A stretch of 64,000 bases of DNA from Chaenocephalus aceratus (lineage: Eukaryota > Chordata > Actinopteri > Perciformes > Channichthyidae), in the NCBI GenBank assembly GCA_023974075.1, contig JAMFTG010000525.1, forward strand, positions 1 through 64,000, in the 5' to 3' direction. Below the pieces are notes generated by a model. That model was not told where the DNA came from. It worked only from the letters and a program-made list of their open reading frames with translations, and made no database searches. Shown one piece after another: positions 11,802 through 24,377 of the stretch. Numbering within the stretch: position 1 is the first letter of the stretch; every line of letters begins with the position of its first letter. Position numbers and translations under genes: made by a program.

Positions 11802-13298
11802 TTAAAGGTCACTTATTATGCAAAATCCCCTTTTTCATGTCTTTTATACATAAACATGTGTCCCCTCTGTGTTAGGAGACTGAAAGTTCCATGAACAAAG
11901 ACCCCCTCTCTTTTTGTCTTGATCTACCTATATAACAACCTGTCTGAAAATGAGCTGATCAGATTTTGTCACTTTGTGATGTCATAATGTTTTTTTGGGT
12001 TGTGCAACCAGTAGCCAATAACCAGAGTTTGGTGTACTGTAATAATATTACATTTTAACTTTGGATAATGACAAGGCGGGTTTAATAAACGGAGCCTCTC
12101 TTTTCCTCTCCCTCTCCTGACAGCCCGTCTGTATCTCATGCGCTGATCCAGTGAATGAGTGACCCGGCACGACAGTAAATAATAAACATTTATAACTAGT
12201 GTCAGGGGTAGATAAGATTGGTAAATGTGATAGGTCTAACTTTTAACAATTTTAAATATTTCAAGTCACTAGAGGGATTTCCGCCGCAGGTTTATATTTT
12301 CGTAACATTTGCGCGACTTGTCCACATGCAGCTGTCACAGAGGTTGAGCTGCAGAGACAGAGACGTCAACAGCTATAACTTTTGAGGGGTGGAGGTATGC
12401 CCATCAGTGGCGTCGCCTGGCCTGTTACGACACAGCACTTTACCCCTGTTTTCTATATGCCGTGAGCTGATTATCGAGCCTTCGTTGTAAGAGGGTGTAC
12501 TGTGTACAGTATGTGCGTGTGGGGAGTGTTGCAGTAGAAAACACTGTGGGCTAAGCCCCGAATGTTTCCAGGTCCAGGCGATGCCCCTGATGCCCATTCT
12601 TTTGAAATTGTCAGAAGAAAGGACAGGAATGTGAGGGTAAGGTGCACTGCTGCAAACACAACAACATAAAACCTCCCCAAGCATCTGCAGAGGCAACATG
12701 CTAACACGAAGCTAGTAGCTAAAGACCCCCGAACCCAGAGTGATGATGTTGAGTGAGTGCCGACTCCGAACAAGCAGCAAAAACTAGAATGTTCACCGTT
12801 ATTAACTTGTGTTATGTCTTCCTTATTGCAATAGTAATTGTTATATGTGTGCACATGTAGGCCTACGTTTTAAGTTGTGGCTATAGGCTGTTGCTGAGTA
12901 ACGCAAAATTAATGTAAAGAGCAATGAGTTAAAGTAATATATTACTTTTATTTAAAGTAATGAGTAATATGTAATATATTACTTTTTTTGAGTAACGACC
13001 CCATCTCTGCCAATAACCAACCAAGGTAACACCCGCCCTCCGTATCACCTGAATCTCCGCCTCGAGCACCATTGTGTTTTGTTAAACCAATCACTTCTAA
13101 AAGGGCGTGGCCAGCAGCTGCTCATTAGCCTTTAAAGCTACAGAATCAGCACTTTTGGAACAGGGCCGAAACAGAGGGGTTTATGGGATGCTACAATGAT
13201 CTGTTTGGTGTTTTAGCCAAACACTTCAGAGACAGGTTCTGTATATATCTGAGACTGATAATATATTGTTGGAAAAGAGTATAATAGGGGACCTTTAA
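11802..13298. mobile_element. TTAA-target MITE carrying a nested hAT MITE
   Basis: Left end TTAAAGGTCACTTATTATGC and right end (complement) TTAAAGGTCCCCTATTATA. The interior strings ATACATAAACATGTGTCCCC, AAAATGAGCTGATCAG, ACACTTCAGAGACAGG and ATATATCTGAGAC also occur in the split copy at 48062-52746, defining one family. Removing the nested hAT (12023-13009) leaves about 0.5 kb. No transposase. Confidence 0.9.
12023..13009. mobile_element. hAT MITE inserted in the TTAA MITE, perfect 8-bp target duplication
   Basis: Starts CAGAGTTTGGTG and ends GAGTAACGACCCCATCTCTG. The 8-mer CCAATAAC flanks both sides (12015-12022 and 13010-13017), the size expected of hAT. Its ends match the copy at 35181-35911 (ACTGTAATAATATTAC on the left, GACCCCATCTCTG on the right). 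The 987-bp interior encodes no recognisable transposase; two minus-strand ORFs of 108 and 127 codons have no motif I know. Confidence 0.92.
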
Positions 13299-13939
13299 AG
13301 TACTCATGATCTATATCACTGGATTGTAATTAGTGATCTATTAACGTGTTATACATTTAGATTTTGCAGCTGTTAACCTGTTAAGGCTTCCCCCCCCCAC
13401 AACACTGTGTCTCAGGGCTTCTTAACATTTAACAACCTATTAATGTGTCATACCCACTTAACGGGAAGAAACTCAGCTAACTGACGATATGAACAATTTT
13501 TAGCTAAACGAAACACAAGGGTAATACCAATCCTCAGAATTAGCCCTGAGCAAAAAATGCTAACGCACTTAGCACAGAACTCACGGTAGAAATATTTTAT
13601 TACTTATCGGATCTGCACAAACAAGACAAAAACTCAGGGCATAGAAGGCAAACCCAGACAACACACAACGTAGCTATACACGACCAACACGGCAAAAACG
13701 TCTTACCTTTGCTGTTTTCTGATCAAAAGTTGTGTTCAATGGCATTAAAATGATAAAAACGCTGCTGAAGGTTAATCAGCAGCATTCACTTTGAAATGAT
13801 TGCTGATAATCCATCATCATATTTATGGCAATAAGCCTAGTTTTCAGAGCGTAACATAGCTTTCGGTTTGGGCAAACTGCGTGCGCATCACTCTCATTGC
13901 TCAATGGTAATGTGTAGGTGGATATGGGAGCTCCCTCTC
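13299..13939. other. No gene seen; probably old element remnants
   Basis: The first bases continue the interrupted hAT MITE. The remainder is AT-rich with a C run at about 13390. No coding evidence. Confidence 0.5.
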
Positions 13940-14677
13940 GATTTTTTTATGTTAAACATGACCAAAACTGAAGTTATTGTACTTGTCCCGAAGAATCTAC
14001 GAAACAAATTATCTAAAGATATACTAACTATGGATGGCATTAATTTGGCCTCCAGTGAGACTGTAAGGAATCTTGGTGTTATATTTGATCAGGATTTATC
14101 CTTTAACGCCCACATAAAATCAATTTCAAGGACCGCCTACTTCCATCTACGTAACATTGCCAAAATCAGGCATATCTTGCCTCAAAACAATGCAGAGAAA
14201 CTAGTCCATGCATTTGTTACTTCTAGGCTGGATTATTGTAACTCTTTATTATCAGGGAGTACCAAGAAGTCAGTCAAGTCGCTTCAGCTGATTCAAAAGG
14301 CTGCAGCTCGTGTACTAACCAGAGTTAGGAAAAGGGACCACATTACTCCTGTTCTGGCTGCCTTACACTGGCTCCCTATAGAACACAGGATAGCATTTAA
14401 AATTCTTCTTCTCGCCTACAAAGCCCTTAATGGGCAGGCGCCATCTTACCTTAAAGAACTCATTATACCCTACTTTCCTACTAGGGCATTGCGTTCCAAG
14501 AATGCAGGGTTGTTGGTTGTTCCTAGAGTCTCTAAAAGTACAATGGGAGCCAGAGCCTTTTCTTATCAAGCTCCACATTTGTGGAATCAGCTTCCAGTTT
14601 GTGTTCGGGCGGCAGACACCCTATCCGTTTTTAAGAGTGCGCTTAAGACCTTCCTTTTTGATAAAGCTTATAGTTAG
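13940..14677 (+). pseudogene. L2-like reverse transcriptase C-terminus
   Basis: Open frame from about 13945 (NMTKTEVIVLVPKN) to a stop at 14675-14677. Family motifs: VRNLGVIFDQDLSFNAHIKS, AYFHLRNIAKIR, AEKLVHAFVTSRLDYCNSLL, LQLIQKAAARVLT, HITPVLAALHWLPI, LWNQLPVCVRAADTLSVFKS, and a terminal LKTFLFDKAYS. These follow the [YF]xDD palm motif in intact elements and form thumb and C-terminal regions; the catalytic box itself is absent, so no activity is possible. The first 25 or so residues of the longest ORF are non-homologous read-in from flanking DNA. Confidence 0.9.
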
Positions 14678-15278
14678 GGCTGATTAGATTCAGCCCCTAG
14701 TTTTGCTGATATAGGCTTAGTCTGTCGGGGGACATCTTACTTCTTCCTTCTCTCTGTCTGTACCTGTGTACTCTCATGTTCCCATTAACCCAGCTTCCCC
14801 ACATTTCTTTCTTTTTGGTGTCTATATACGCCGGGATCCGGAGTCATGGATGATCCTGCGGTCCTGTGTCCTGGATCACGAGCCCTGGATCTTGAGTCGT
14901 GGCTGTGGTCCTGGATCATAGGTCCTGGATGGATATCCTCGTGGATTCATCTTCCTATTATACACACATGCATTTCCAAACATTTGGACTACCTATGTTG
15001 CAAATGTATTATCTTTTCAATTTACACACGGCATCTATTGCACGTCTGTCCGTCCTGGGAGAGGGATCCCTCCTCTGTTGCTCTCCCTGAGGTTTCTCCC
15101 ATTTTTCCCTTTAAACTGTGGGTTTTCTCCGGAAGTGTTTCCTTGTACGATGTGAGGGTCTGAGGACAGAGGGTGTCGTATTGTCATACTGATATTCTGT
15201 ACACACTGTGAAGTCCACTGAGACAAATGTAACATTTGTGATATTGGGCTATATAAATAAACATTGATTGATTGATTC
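13940..15278 (+). mobile_element. 5'-truncated L2-like LINE, C-terminal RT and 3' UTR
   Basis: Retains only the region after the RT catalytic box, then about 600 bp of 3' UTR ending GGGCTATATAAATAAACATTG plus a (TGAT)n tail, the typical L2-type 3' end. Within the UTR are Gly/Trp-rich CTGGATC-type direct repeats (14870-14935). The copy is 5'-truncated, as is usual for LINEs. Confidence 0.85.
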
Positions 15279-15802
15279 CATTGGCTCTGACGGTTCAAAA
15301 GAGGTGTCAATCATCAATGTCGACCGAGGGGGGCCAGAGATATAGCAAATGCACCCAAATGACCCCAGAAGTGTTTTTTTTTTTCTAAACCTCTCTAAAA
15401 AGGTCAAATGTCTCTTGTTTTGCATCAATCTTGATACAGGGTACTTATTATATGTTATAGTTTGGATTACTAAATTACTTTTAGTCTACTATCCCATCAT
15501 TCAAGGGTGGTTTTCACCATAAGTAATGTTTTTTATTTGAACGGAAACTATAATTTACATTTTCTTACTATGTTCCATCTGAATTTACTTTAAAATAAAA
15601 AAATATCTATATTGATTCTGACTTTTCTACATCCAAACCAACATGACAACGTTTCCATTGGTCCCTCTTCTTTAGAGGAGACCAGGAAGTGATGGATACA
15701 CGGATCGTGTTCAAATCACGCAATGACACGCAATGACTCTAAAGAATAATGATCACGCACCAGACACACATTCAGACTAAAGGAACCAGCTGTTTGGAGA
15801 AT
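15279..15802. other. Unique spacer before the minisatellite
   Basis: AT-rich non-repetitive sequence. No gene seen. Confidence 0.5.
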
Positions 15803-18800
15803 GAGAGAAGTAGAAAGTACAGGTATTTGTGTTCAACATGTAAGAAGTAGAAAGTACAGGTATTTGAGTTCAACATGAGAGAAGTAGAAAGTACAGGTAT
15901 TTGTGTTCAACATGAGAGAAGTAGAAAGTACAGGTATTTGTGTTCAACATGAGAGAAGTAGAAAGTACAGGTATTTGAGTTCAACATGTAAGAAGTAGAA
16001 AGTACAGGTATTTGTGTTCAACATGTAAGAAGTAGAAAGTACAGGTATTTGTGTTCAACATGTAAGAAGTAGAAAGTACAGGTATTAGTAGTTCAACATG
16101 TAAGAAGTAGAAAGTACAGGTATTTGTGTTCAACATGTAAGAAGTAGAAAGTGCAGGTATTTGTGTTCAAAATGTAAGAAGTAGAAAGTACAGGTATTTG
16201 TGTTCAAAATGTAAGAAGTAGAAAGTACAGGCATTTGTGTTCAACATGTAAGAAGTAGAAAGTACAGGTATTTGTGTTCAAAATGTAAGAAGTAGAAAGT
16301 ACAGGTATTTGTGTTCAACATGTAAGAAGTAGAAAGTACAGGTATTTGTGTTCAAAATGTAAGAAGTAGAAAGTACAGGTATTTGTGTTCAAAATGTAAG
16401 AAGTAGAAAGTACCGGTATTTGTGTTCAACATGTAAGAAGTAGAAAGTACAGGTATTTGTGTTCAAAGTGTGAGAAGTAGAAAGTACAGGTATTTGGGTT
16501 CAAAATGTAAGAAGTAGAAAGTACAGGTATTTGTGTTCAACATGTAAGAAGTAGAAAGTACAGGTATTTGTGTTCAAAATGTAAGAAGTAGAAAGTACAG
16601 GTATTTGTGTTCAACATGTAAGAAGTAGAAAGTACAGGTATTTGTGTTCAACATGTAAGAAGTAGAAAGTACAGGTATTTGTGTTCAACATGTAAGAAGT
16701 AGAGAGTACAGGTATTTGTGTTCAACATGTAAGAAGTAGAAAGTACAGGTATTTGTGTTCAAAGTGTAAGAAGTAGAAAGTACAGGTATTTGTGTTCAAC
16801 ATGTAAGAAGTAGAAAGTACAGGTATTTGTTCTCCACATGTAAGAAGCAGAAAGTACAGGTATTTGTTCTCCACATGTACGAAGTAGAAAGTACAGGTAT
16901 TTGGGTTCAAAATGTAAGAAGTAGCAAGTACAGGTATTTGTGTTCAACATGTAAGAAGTAGAAAGTACAGGTATTTGTGTTCAACATGTAAGAAGTAGAA
17001 AGTACAGGTATTTGTTCTCCACATGTAAGAAGTAGAAAGTACAGGTATTTGTGTTCAAAATGTAAGAAGTAGAAAGTACAGGTATTTGTGTTCAACATGT
17101 AAGAAGTAGAAAGTACAGGTATTTGTGTTCAACATGTAAGAAGTAGAAAGTACAGGTATTTGGGTTGAACTGTAAGAAGTAGAAAGTACAGGTATTTGTG
17201 TTCAACATGTAAGAAGTAGAAAGTACAGGTATTTGTGTTCAAATGTAAGAAGTAGAAAGTACAGGTATTTGTGTTCAACATGTAAGAAGTAGAAAGTACA
17301 GGTATTTGTGTTCAACATGTAAGAAAGGTAGAAAGTACAGGTATTTGTGTTCAACATGTAAGAAGTAGAAAGTACAGGTATTTGTGTTCAACATGTAAGA
17401 AGTAGAAAGTATTGAGTTCAACATGTAAGAAGTAGAAAGTACAGGTATTTGTGTTCAACATGTAAGAAGTAGAAAGTACAGGTATTTGTGTTCAACATGT
17501 GAGAAGTAGAAAGTACAGGTATTTGTGTTCAACATGTGAGAAGTAGAAAGTACAGGTATTTGTGTTCAACATGTGAGAAGTAGAAAGTACAGGTATTTGT
17601 GTTCAACATGTGAGAAGTAGAAAGTACAGGTATTTGTGTTCAAAGTGTAAGAAGTAGAAAGTACAGGTATTTGTGTTCAACATGTAAGAAGTAGAAAGTA
17701 CAGGTATTTGTTCTCCACATGTAAGAAGCAGAAAGTACAGGTATTTGTTCTCCACATGTACGAAGTAGAAAGTACAGGTATTTGGGTTCAAAATGTAAGA
17801 AGTAGCAAGTACAGATATTTGTGTTCAACATGTAAGAAGTAGAAAGTACAGGTATTTGTGTTCAACATGTAAGAAGTAGAAAGTACAGGTATTTGTTCTC
17901 CACATGTAAGAAGTAGAAAGTACAGGTATTTGTGTTCAAAATGTAAGAAGTAGAAAGTACAGGTATTTGTGTTCAACATGTAAGAAGTAGAAAGTACAGG
18001 TATTTGTGTTCAACATGTAAGAAGTAGAAAGTACAGGTATTTGTGTTCAACATGTAAGAAGTAGAGAGTACAGGTATTTGTGTTCAACATGTAAGAAGTA
18101 GAAAGTACAGGTATTTGTGTTCAAAGTGTAAGAAGTAGAAAGTACAGGTATTTGTGTTCAACATGTAAGAAGTAGAAAGTACAGGTATTTGTTCTCCACA
18201 TGTAAGAAGCAGAAAGTACAGGTATTTGTTCTCCACATGTACGAAGTAGAAAGTACAGGTATTTGGGTTCAAAATGTAAGAAGTAGCAAGTACAGGTATT
18301 TGTGTTCAACATGTAAGAAGTAGAAAGTACAGGTATTTGTGTTCAACATGTAAGAAGTAGAAAGTACAGGTATTTGTTCTCCACATGTAAGAAGTAGAAA
18401 GTACAGGTATTTGTGTTCAAAATGTAAGAAGTAGAAAGTACAGGTATTTGTGTTCAACATGTAAGAAGTAGAAAGTACAGGTATTTGTGTTCAACATGTA
18501 AGAAGTAGAAAGTACAGGTATTTGGGTTGAACTGTAAGAAGTAGAAAGTACAGGTATTTGTGTTCAACATGTAAGAAGTAGAAAGTACAGGTATTTGTGT
18601 TCAAAATGTAAGAAGTAGAAAGTACAGGTATTTGTGTTCAACATGTAAGAAGTAGAAAGTACAGGTATTTGTGTTCAACATGTAAGAAGTAGAAAGTACA
18701 GGTATTTGTGTTCAACATGTAAGAAGTAGAGAGTACAGGTATTTGTGTTCAACATGTAAGAAGTAGAAAGTACAGGTATTTGTGTTCAAAGTGTAAGAAG

Positions 18801-19350
18801 TAGAAAGTACAGGTATTTGTGTTCAACATGTAAGAAGTAGAAAGTACAGGTATTTGTTCTCCACATGTAAGAAGCAGAAAGTACAGGTATTTGTTCTCCA
18901 CATGTACGAAGTAGAAAGTACAGGTATTTGGGTTCAAAATGTAAGAAGTAGCAAGTACAGGTATTTGTGTTCAACATGTAAGAAGTAGAAAGTACAGGTA
19001 TTTGTGTTCAACATGTAAGAAGTAGAAAGTACAGGTATTTGTTCTCCACATGTAAGAAGTAGAAAGTACAGGTATTTGTGTTCAAAATGTAAGAAGTAGA
19101 AAGTACAGGTATTTGTGTTCAACATGTAAGAAGTAGAAAGTACAGGTATTTGTGTTCAACATGTAAGAAGTAGAAAGTACAGGTATTTGGGTTCAACTGT
19201 AAGAAGTAGAAAGTACAGGTATTTGTGTTAGAAATGTAAGAAGTAGAAAGTACAGGTATTTGTTTTCAACATGTAAGAAGTAGAAAGTACAGGTATTTGT
19301 TTTCAACATGTAAGAAGTAGAAAGTACAGGTATTAAAAATGTAAGAAGTA
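15803..19350. repeat. 37-bp minisatellite, about 95 copies, with higher-order structure
   Basis: The unit reads GTAAGAAGTAGAAAGTACAG then GTATTTGTGTTCAACAT (37 bp). Variants include TTCTCCACAT, TTCAAAATGT, TTCAAAGTGT, GAGAGTAC and GGGTTGAACT. A block of about 377 bp (16722-17098) recurs at 17603, 18084 and 18749 with one noticed base change (17816, G to A), showing recent block duplication or conversion. On the minus strand the units stay open as short YLYFLLLT-type ORFs, not genes. There are no spacers, so it is not a CRISPR-like array. Confidence 0.97.
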
Positions 19351-19444
19351 AAAGTAAAAAGTCATCAGAAAAATAAGTAGTGGAGTAAAGTAATGTACTG
19401 AAGTACATTAACGAAGTATTTGTACTCCACTACTTCTCACCTCT
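19351..19444 (-). mobile_element. MITE terminus attached to the 37-bp array
   Basis: Read on the minus strand it begins CAGAGGTGAGAAGTAGTGGA, then repeats AGTACA/CTTCGTTAATGTACTTC strings, the usual end of another fish hAT-like MITE. Just inside it, 19333-19352 (AAAAATGTAAGAAGTAAAAG) is a diverged partial copy of the 37-bp unit, so the array grew from MITE internal sequence. The opposite terminus was not found near 15803. Confidence 0.7.
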
Positions 19445-22400
19445 GGTTATATGTAAATGTACCATTGGTGCTCAAGTTGACTTCCTGAAGTAGCTCGAAG
19501 GCTTCGCAACATTAGTGGGAAAATGGTTTTGGGGATATTTTCTTGGCACACTTTGGGCCTTTCAGTACCAGTTATGCCTCATTTAAACACCACAACGTAT
19601 CTGAGTATTGTTGTTGTTATGCAGCTCATAAGTCAAAGAGATCCAGCCCGATACTAGCAATGTGTACCCAAAACACCAAGATCTACTGTCCTACCAAAGA
19701 GGATTTTCCTCCAGACCCTTGTGGCAGATGCTTAATAGCAGTGTTCTACAATGGCTGCTATTGTTGGGTCTAATCCATAACACTGATATGATGCTAATGA
19801 AGGAATCATTATCCATGCCCTGGCAGGTGTTTTTGCATTGTGAGAGGATGTGTGTGGCGGATCCTGGGATCGGGGTTAATCTTGTTTCAGTTTCAGGTCA
19901 ACTTTGACTCAGTGCTGCTGTTTAGTTTGACTGTGTGGTGTAAGCTTTGTCCATGTGTGCATGTGTGAGGAGTTAAGGGCAAAGCAGATGTTATTTGTAC
20001 ATGTAATTGGTTAGTTGTGCACAATTGGGTTGGGTCACAATTTCAGACCTTTTTCTTTATCTAAGGCAGAATTTTGCTAATAAAGGCAAGTATAATTTGA
20101 CTTTGATTCCAGACTTTACTTTCCACAGTAAACGGGCTGCATTTGAGAACACTGTAAATGTGAAACTTACACACTGGTGTTTTCAATCCTTTTGAAGGAA
20201 AACCAGCTAAACCGAAGAACCGGTTCTGAACCTGAAAAGCTCTAGCACGGAGCTTGAACCGGAGTTGCGTTGGTGTGAATGAGGTATTTGTGTCTGATGA
20301 TAAGAAGAACTGACTGTTCTGCCAAAATCCAGCCACCTTTATCTATGCAGGCTTTTAAAAAATCTTAAATCATTTCGCTACAGCGAATCAATACAGAGGA
20401 GTTAAGGAGAAGGGGTGCAACATGACTCAGCCTTGTATTAGCAGGTCAAGTATAGTCATGTCAAATTTGGGTATAAAAGCATTTTAAAGGAACCGCTTTG
20501 TCACCAAAGACAAAAGACAGCACAAGTGATAAGAGAGAGATCACAAGAAGAGGGTGCAGTGAAGACAAGGCTAAGTGGAACATGTACACATATCAAGGGA
20601 ATGGGGTCAGAAATGATGTGTACATGTGGTGGCCTTTTCATGTATCCAGAAATCTCTGCTGGATATGAAAAACACAGTACAGTTGTTTTTATGAGCCAGT
20701 ACTTTAGTTTCACTATATAAACACATGTATTTCAGTCATAGAGTCATATATCTATCCGTCCCGAGCCTTGAAAACAATCCTCGAAAGCTCTCTCCAGTCA
20801 AACAAAGATCAGACAGCTTCTCTGGTCAGGCCAACAACATATTACCTTTTACACAACTCTGTCTAAACACAGTCCTCCTGGGGATGGGATTACTAATAAG
20901 CCCGGCACACTCGCAGTTACAAAAGGACAATTGCTGCAATTTCCTCTCTCCCTTAATCATCTCCTTTTTTATGATAAGGATGTAACTAACTGCGGAGGTG
21001 AAGTTACATTCTAATAAAGTCAGCCGGTTAATAATGTAATCTCAAATTACGCCGTAATTACCGCCTCTTATTCACCGCCTCTTAGTCACCGCCTCTTAGT
21101 CACCGGGGACGCTCTGTAATTCAATCACTGGCCCCTGCAATACTGTACAACAACAAAAAGGCGCGTTATCGGGGGGCTATTTCACCGTGGAAATGAATAG
21201 CCCTACCCACCCTCCCGCTCAGGGTAATTAGACAGAATAGTCCCAGACGCTATCAGTGAGGAGGCCTTATCCAACAGGGATTCAGAACTGGGAGGTGTGT
21301 GTGTCAGTGTTTGTGTGTTTGCATGTGTTGCATGTTCATGTAGGCGTCTGTATGTATATATGTGTTTATAGGCATGTAGGTGTATTTCCGAGTGATAGAA
21401 TGTGTGGGAATCATGTGCAACTCTGCAGACGTGCCAAAGCTTTAGCTTATTTCTAACTCTGTAAATCTCTCGCTGCAGTCCTCCTTAACCCCCCTCCCCA
21501 AAACCTCCTCAGATGAGAATGAGAAGTTCTCCACACTGGGAGCAAAGTGTGGGAATTGTTTTCTCCCTTCATTCGACTGGGTCAGGGTAGCACGCACACA
21601 CACAAAAAGGCCGACACACATGCAGAAAAACGCCACAGGACCCAAACTCAATTTGTCATTTATTTTCAAGAGGGTGATTTCTTTAGAGGCAACGCTTGTT
21701 TGATATTATGTGGCAGGGAAAATCTAATGTCCCTCAATAGGTTTTTCCAAAGGAATAGGGTAGAAATTAGATTTGCGAACTGGGAACTTCATTTGGGAGG
21801 ACTGGCTCAGACTCGGAGAGCGTGGGGAGGAAGAGCGAAGGGAGTGTGTGGGGGGGGGGATGAAAATCTATACTGCAGTGCTGAATCAGCAGCGTCTCAT
21901 GTCCCTCCTCACTGACTCCCTTGCTTTTCAGACCCCTCCTCCACTCCTCCTTTCCGAATCAGCACAGCGGATTCCCTCAACATTGCCAAGAAGGAAGCGG
22001 TTGTTGTCGGTGTCAACGCACCATTTTGCGTCTTCTTTTTTTTTCTTAACACCATCTCCTCGTCAAACAGGCTTAAAGTAAAGTCGCACAAGGCAACAGC
22101 GGGAGCAAATAGACTCCTGTCAAAACTGGAGTAAACAACGAAGGCACCCAAAGCCCTTTGACCCTACCCCCCACAGTCTATGGACCACTGAAGAAGAGCT
22201 ATATAGAATGGATGACAGGCCCCAGCAGAGGGGCCAGGTGCAAGGGCAACCCAAGACGAAAAGAAAAGAAAGAAGGTGGATGTGTGTGTATGGGGGGGGG
22301 GGGCTACCAATTTGTTGGGAGCAGGAGTGTAGAAGATGAGGTTTGGATGAAGTTCAAGTTCCAGGGGTCACCACCGCCCCCCTTAGCCCAAATGGACCTC

Positions 22401-24322
22401 CTCTTACAAGATAAAAACAAATACATTTTCATGTCACGCTGTCAGTGAGTTGATAATAATATACACACCTCCCGAACACCTCCACCCTTAAATCAAACCC
22501 ATCTGTGCATGGGTAGTCACGCGATGGCGAGCCCAGGGTTCATGGGAGAAATAGGCGACATGGCGGAGGCATGATAAATCTGCGTCAAATTGTCCACGCT
22601 GGCAGGAAACAGTCACCCAGGTGTCAATGCCTGATCAGATGGATGGAGAGCGTGAGGTGTGACTAGCGAGCAAACACAGACAGGTGTAGCGGTAATCATA
22701 CAGGATAGGCTGATCCGTGTCACACTGTAAACACACAGAGCAGATGACGGCTGTTGAACCCTCCGCAGCAGAGTCTCCACTATGATGTGAAACGAGCACG
22801 AAGTTGGAAACGCAGATTATGAATACTGGATGCGGATAATGTGAAGATTACATTCCTCCACCAGGAGAGGATTATGTGACAACAACGTGGATTGGACACA
22901 CCATTTTCACGTGGAAACATTTGATGGTGGTTACATTTATCTAACATAAGGTGAGCGTTAGGTATGAGTTAAGTAAAATCAATCTGAGTAATTGTAATCT
23001 TAGCAGGATTTGACCATGTAATCAATCATTAAAATATAATTGAGTAGCATTCCCATAAAAATGAAACTTTACGGAGTGTTTCCAAATATTGCCAAAGAAG
23101 AAGAAACATTTATAATGAGAACAATAAAGGTCCAAGTACATAGCCTTGAGGTCCTCCATCGCTAACTTTGGTTTGCATGGAAGATTCGTCATTGATCTCT
23201 AGACACTAAAAACTACAAAACTGCTCAAAGCCTAACACTCTTTTTACCCACAAAAAGGCTGGAAACCAGGGGTGAGCGAAGGGACGGTCTGACAATGTGT
23301 CCAGGTAGGCAAAATCTCCCAAATGTGTCCCAGTGTATACATGAAGGTGTATAATAGTTTAAATCAAATTCCCATTTGATACGCAACTGAAATAAGACTG
23401 AAAGGGAGTTTCTCTAATATGTTAAATCATCAATTTATGGTTCTGGTGTGTGCATGTACACATTACAATATAGTTGAGAATTTGTGGCCACAATGGGAAC
23501 TATTAAAAAGGTGCATTTATTTGTACTTCTTTGCTCGACTAAGCAGAATTTTGGGCAAGTATCCCCTCAATCCTGGCATTGTTTTGTTTCCTTTCCATGC
23601 TCCACCGTCAGCTCACACTGGAAATGTTGCTCTGTCGTGTTGGAAGGAGCTCCTCTGCAGCTGTTTAGATTGGAGGATTAAACTCGGTCTTGTATTTCCG
23701 AGCCCGACCGCAGTTTAGTCTTAGGCCAAGACCCACATTTAGATTTGCTTCTCAAAGGCTATTCACACATGTCTGACAAAGCCACAGAGACTATAAATCA
23801 GTTTCACCAACAGGGCTGTTGAAAGATATTTTCCATTACCTTTTCACTTCCTTTGAACACGTTCAAGTAGCAAATTGTTAGGACTTGCAGCCAACCAAAT
23901 GTACACAATTGAATAAGTAGATTGAAAGAATAAGAAGCCCCTACATTTACAGGCTATTATATTTGAAAGAAAACGACCAAATACCTTAGACCAAAGAAAT
24001 GGTTATGATGAGTGGATTTGGAATACTGGTGTACAATAACTAATCAGGTCACATGATATCAATACAAAATTAGGCAACAATATCTGTGAGTGATAAATGG
24101 ATGCCGTGTCTGGTTCAGCAGTGTAAAACAAACAGCATTTGACCAGCGTCAGCGTTTTACTGTATAGTGTGTATACATGTCAAGCTGATAGTATAAAACA
24201 GGATTGGCTCTCTGTCTTGATGAAAATCCCTTGTTTTATGGCCTGTGCAGCCATAGCCTCTGTTTCTGAAACCATCACAGTTCAAACCACAAGAGCATCG
24301 TGCTCCCAAGCCGCTATTACAA

Positions 24323-24325
<3 letters not shown>
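19445..24325. other. 4.9 kb of largely unique sequence, no gene
   Basis: No exon with a recognisable domain. Contains a 14-bp motif (ACCGCCTCTTAGTC) three times in tandem at 21060-21101 within a GC-balanced, non-repetitive patch (21000-21250) that looks like conserved non-coding DNA, TG-rich sequence at 21290-21390, a possible GAACCGGTTCTGAACC-rich element scrap at about 20200-20275, and several G runs near 21850 and 22290. Short ORFs up to 122 codons look random. Confidence 0.55.
21060..21101. repeat. 14-bp tandem triplet
   Basis: Three copies of ACCGCCTCTTAKTC (the first has T where the others have G) followed by a partial ACCGGG. No element context. Confidence 0.9.

Positions 24326-24376
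<51 letters not shown>
24326..24376. repeat. (CA)n microsatellite
   Basis: Uninterrupted CA repeat of about 50 bp. Confidence 0.97.

Positions 24377-24377
<1 letters not shown>

Noticed and set aside
15803..19350. CRISPR-like array
   Set aside because: Units are contiguous with no unique spacers and no cas genes; the surroundings are animal transposons.
11682..19444. A single 7.8-kb hAT element spanning 11682 to 19444
   Set aside because: The left end (11682) and right end (19444) look like different MITE families and the 8-bp flanks do not match, so I keep them as separate elements.
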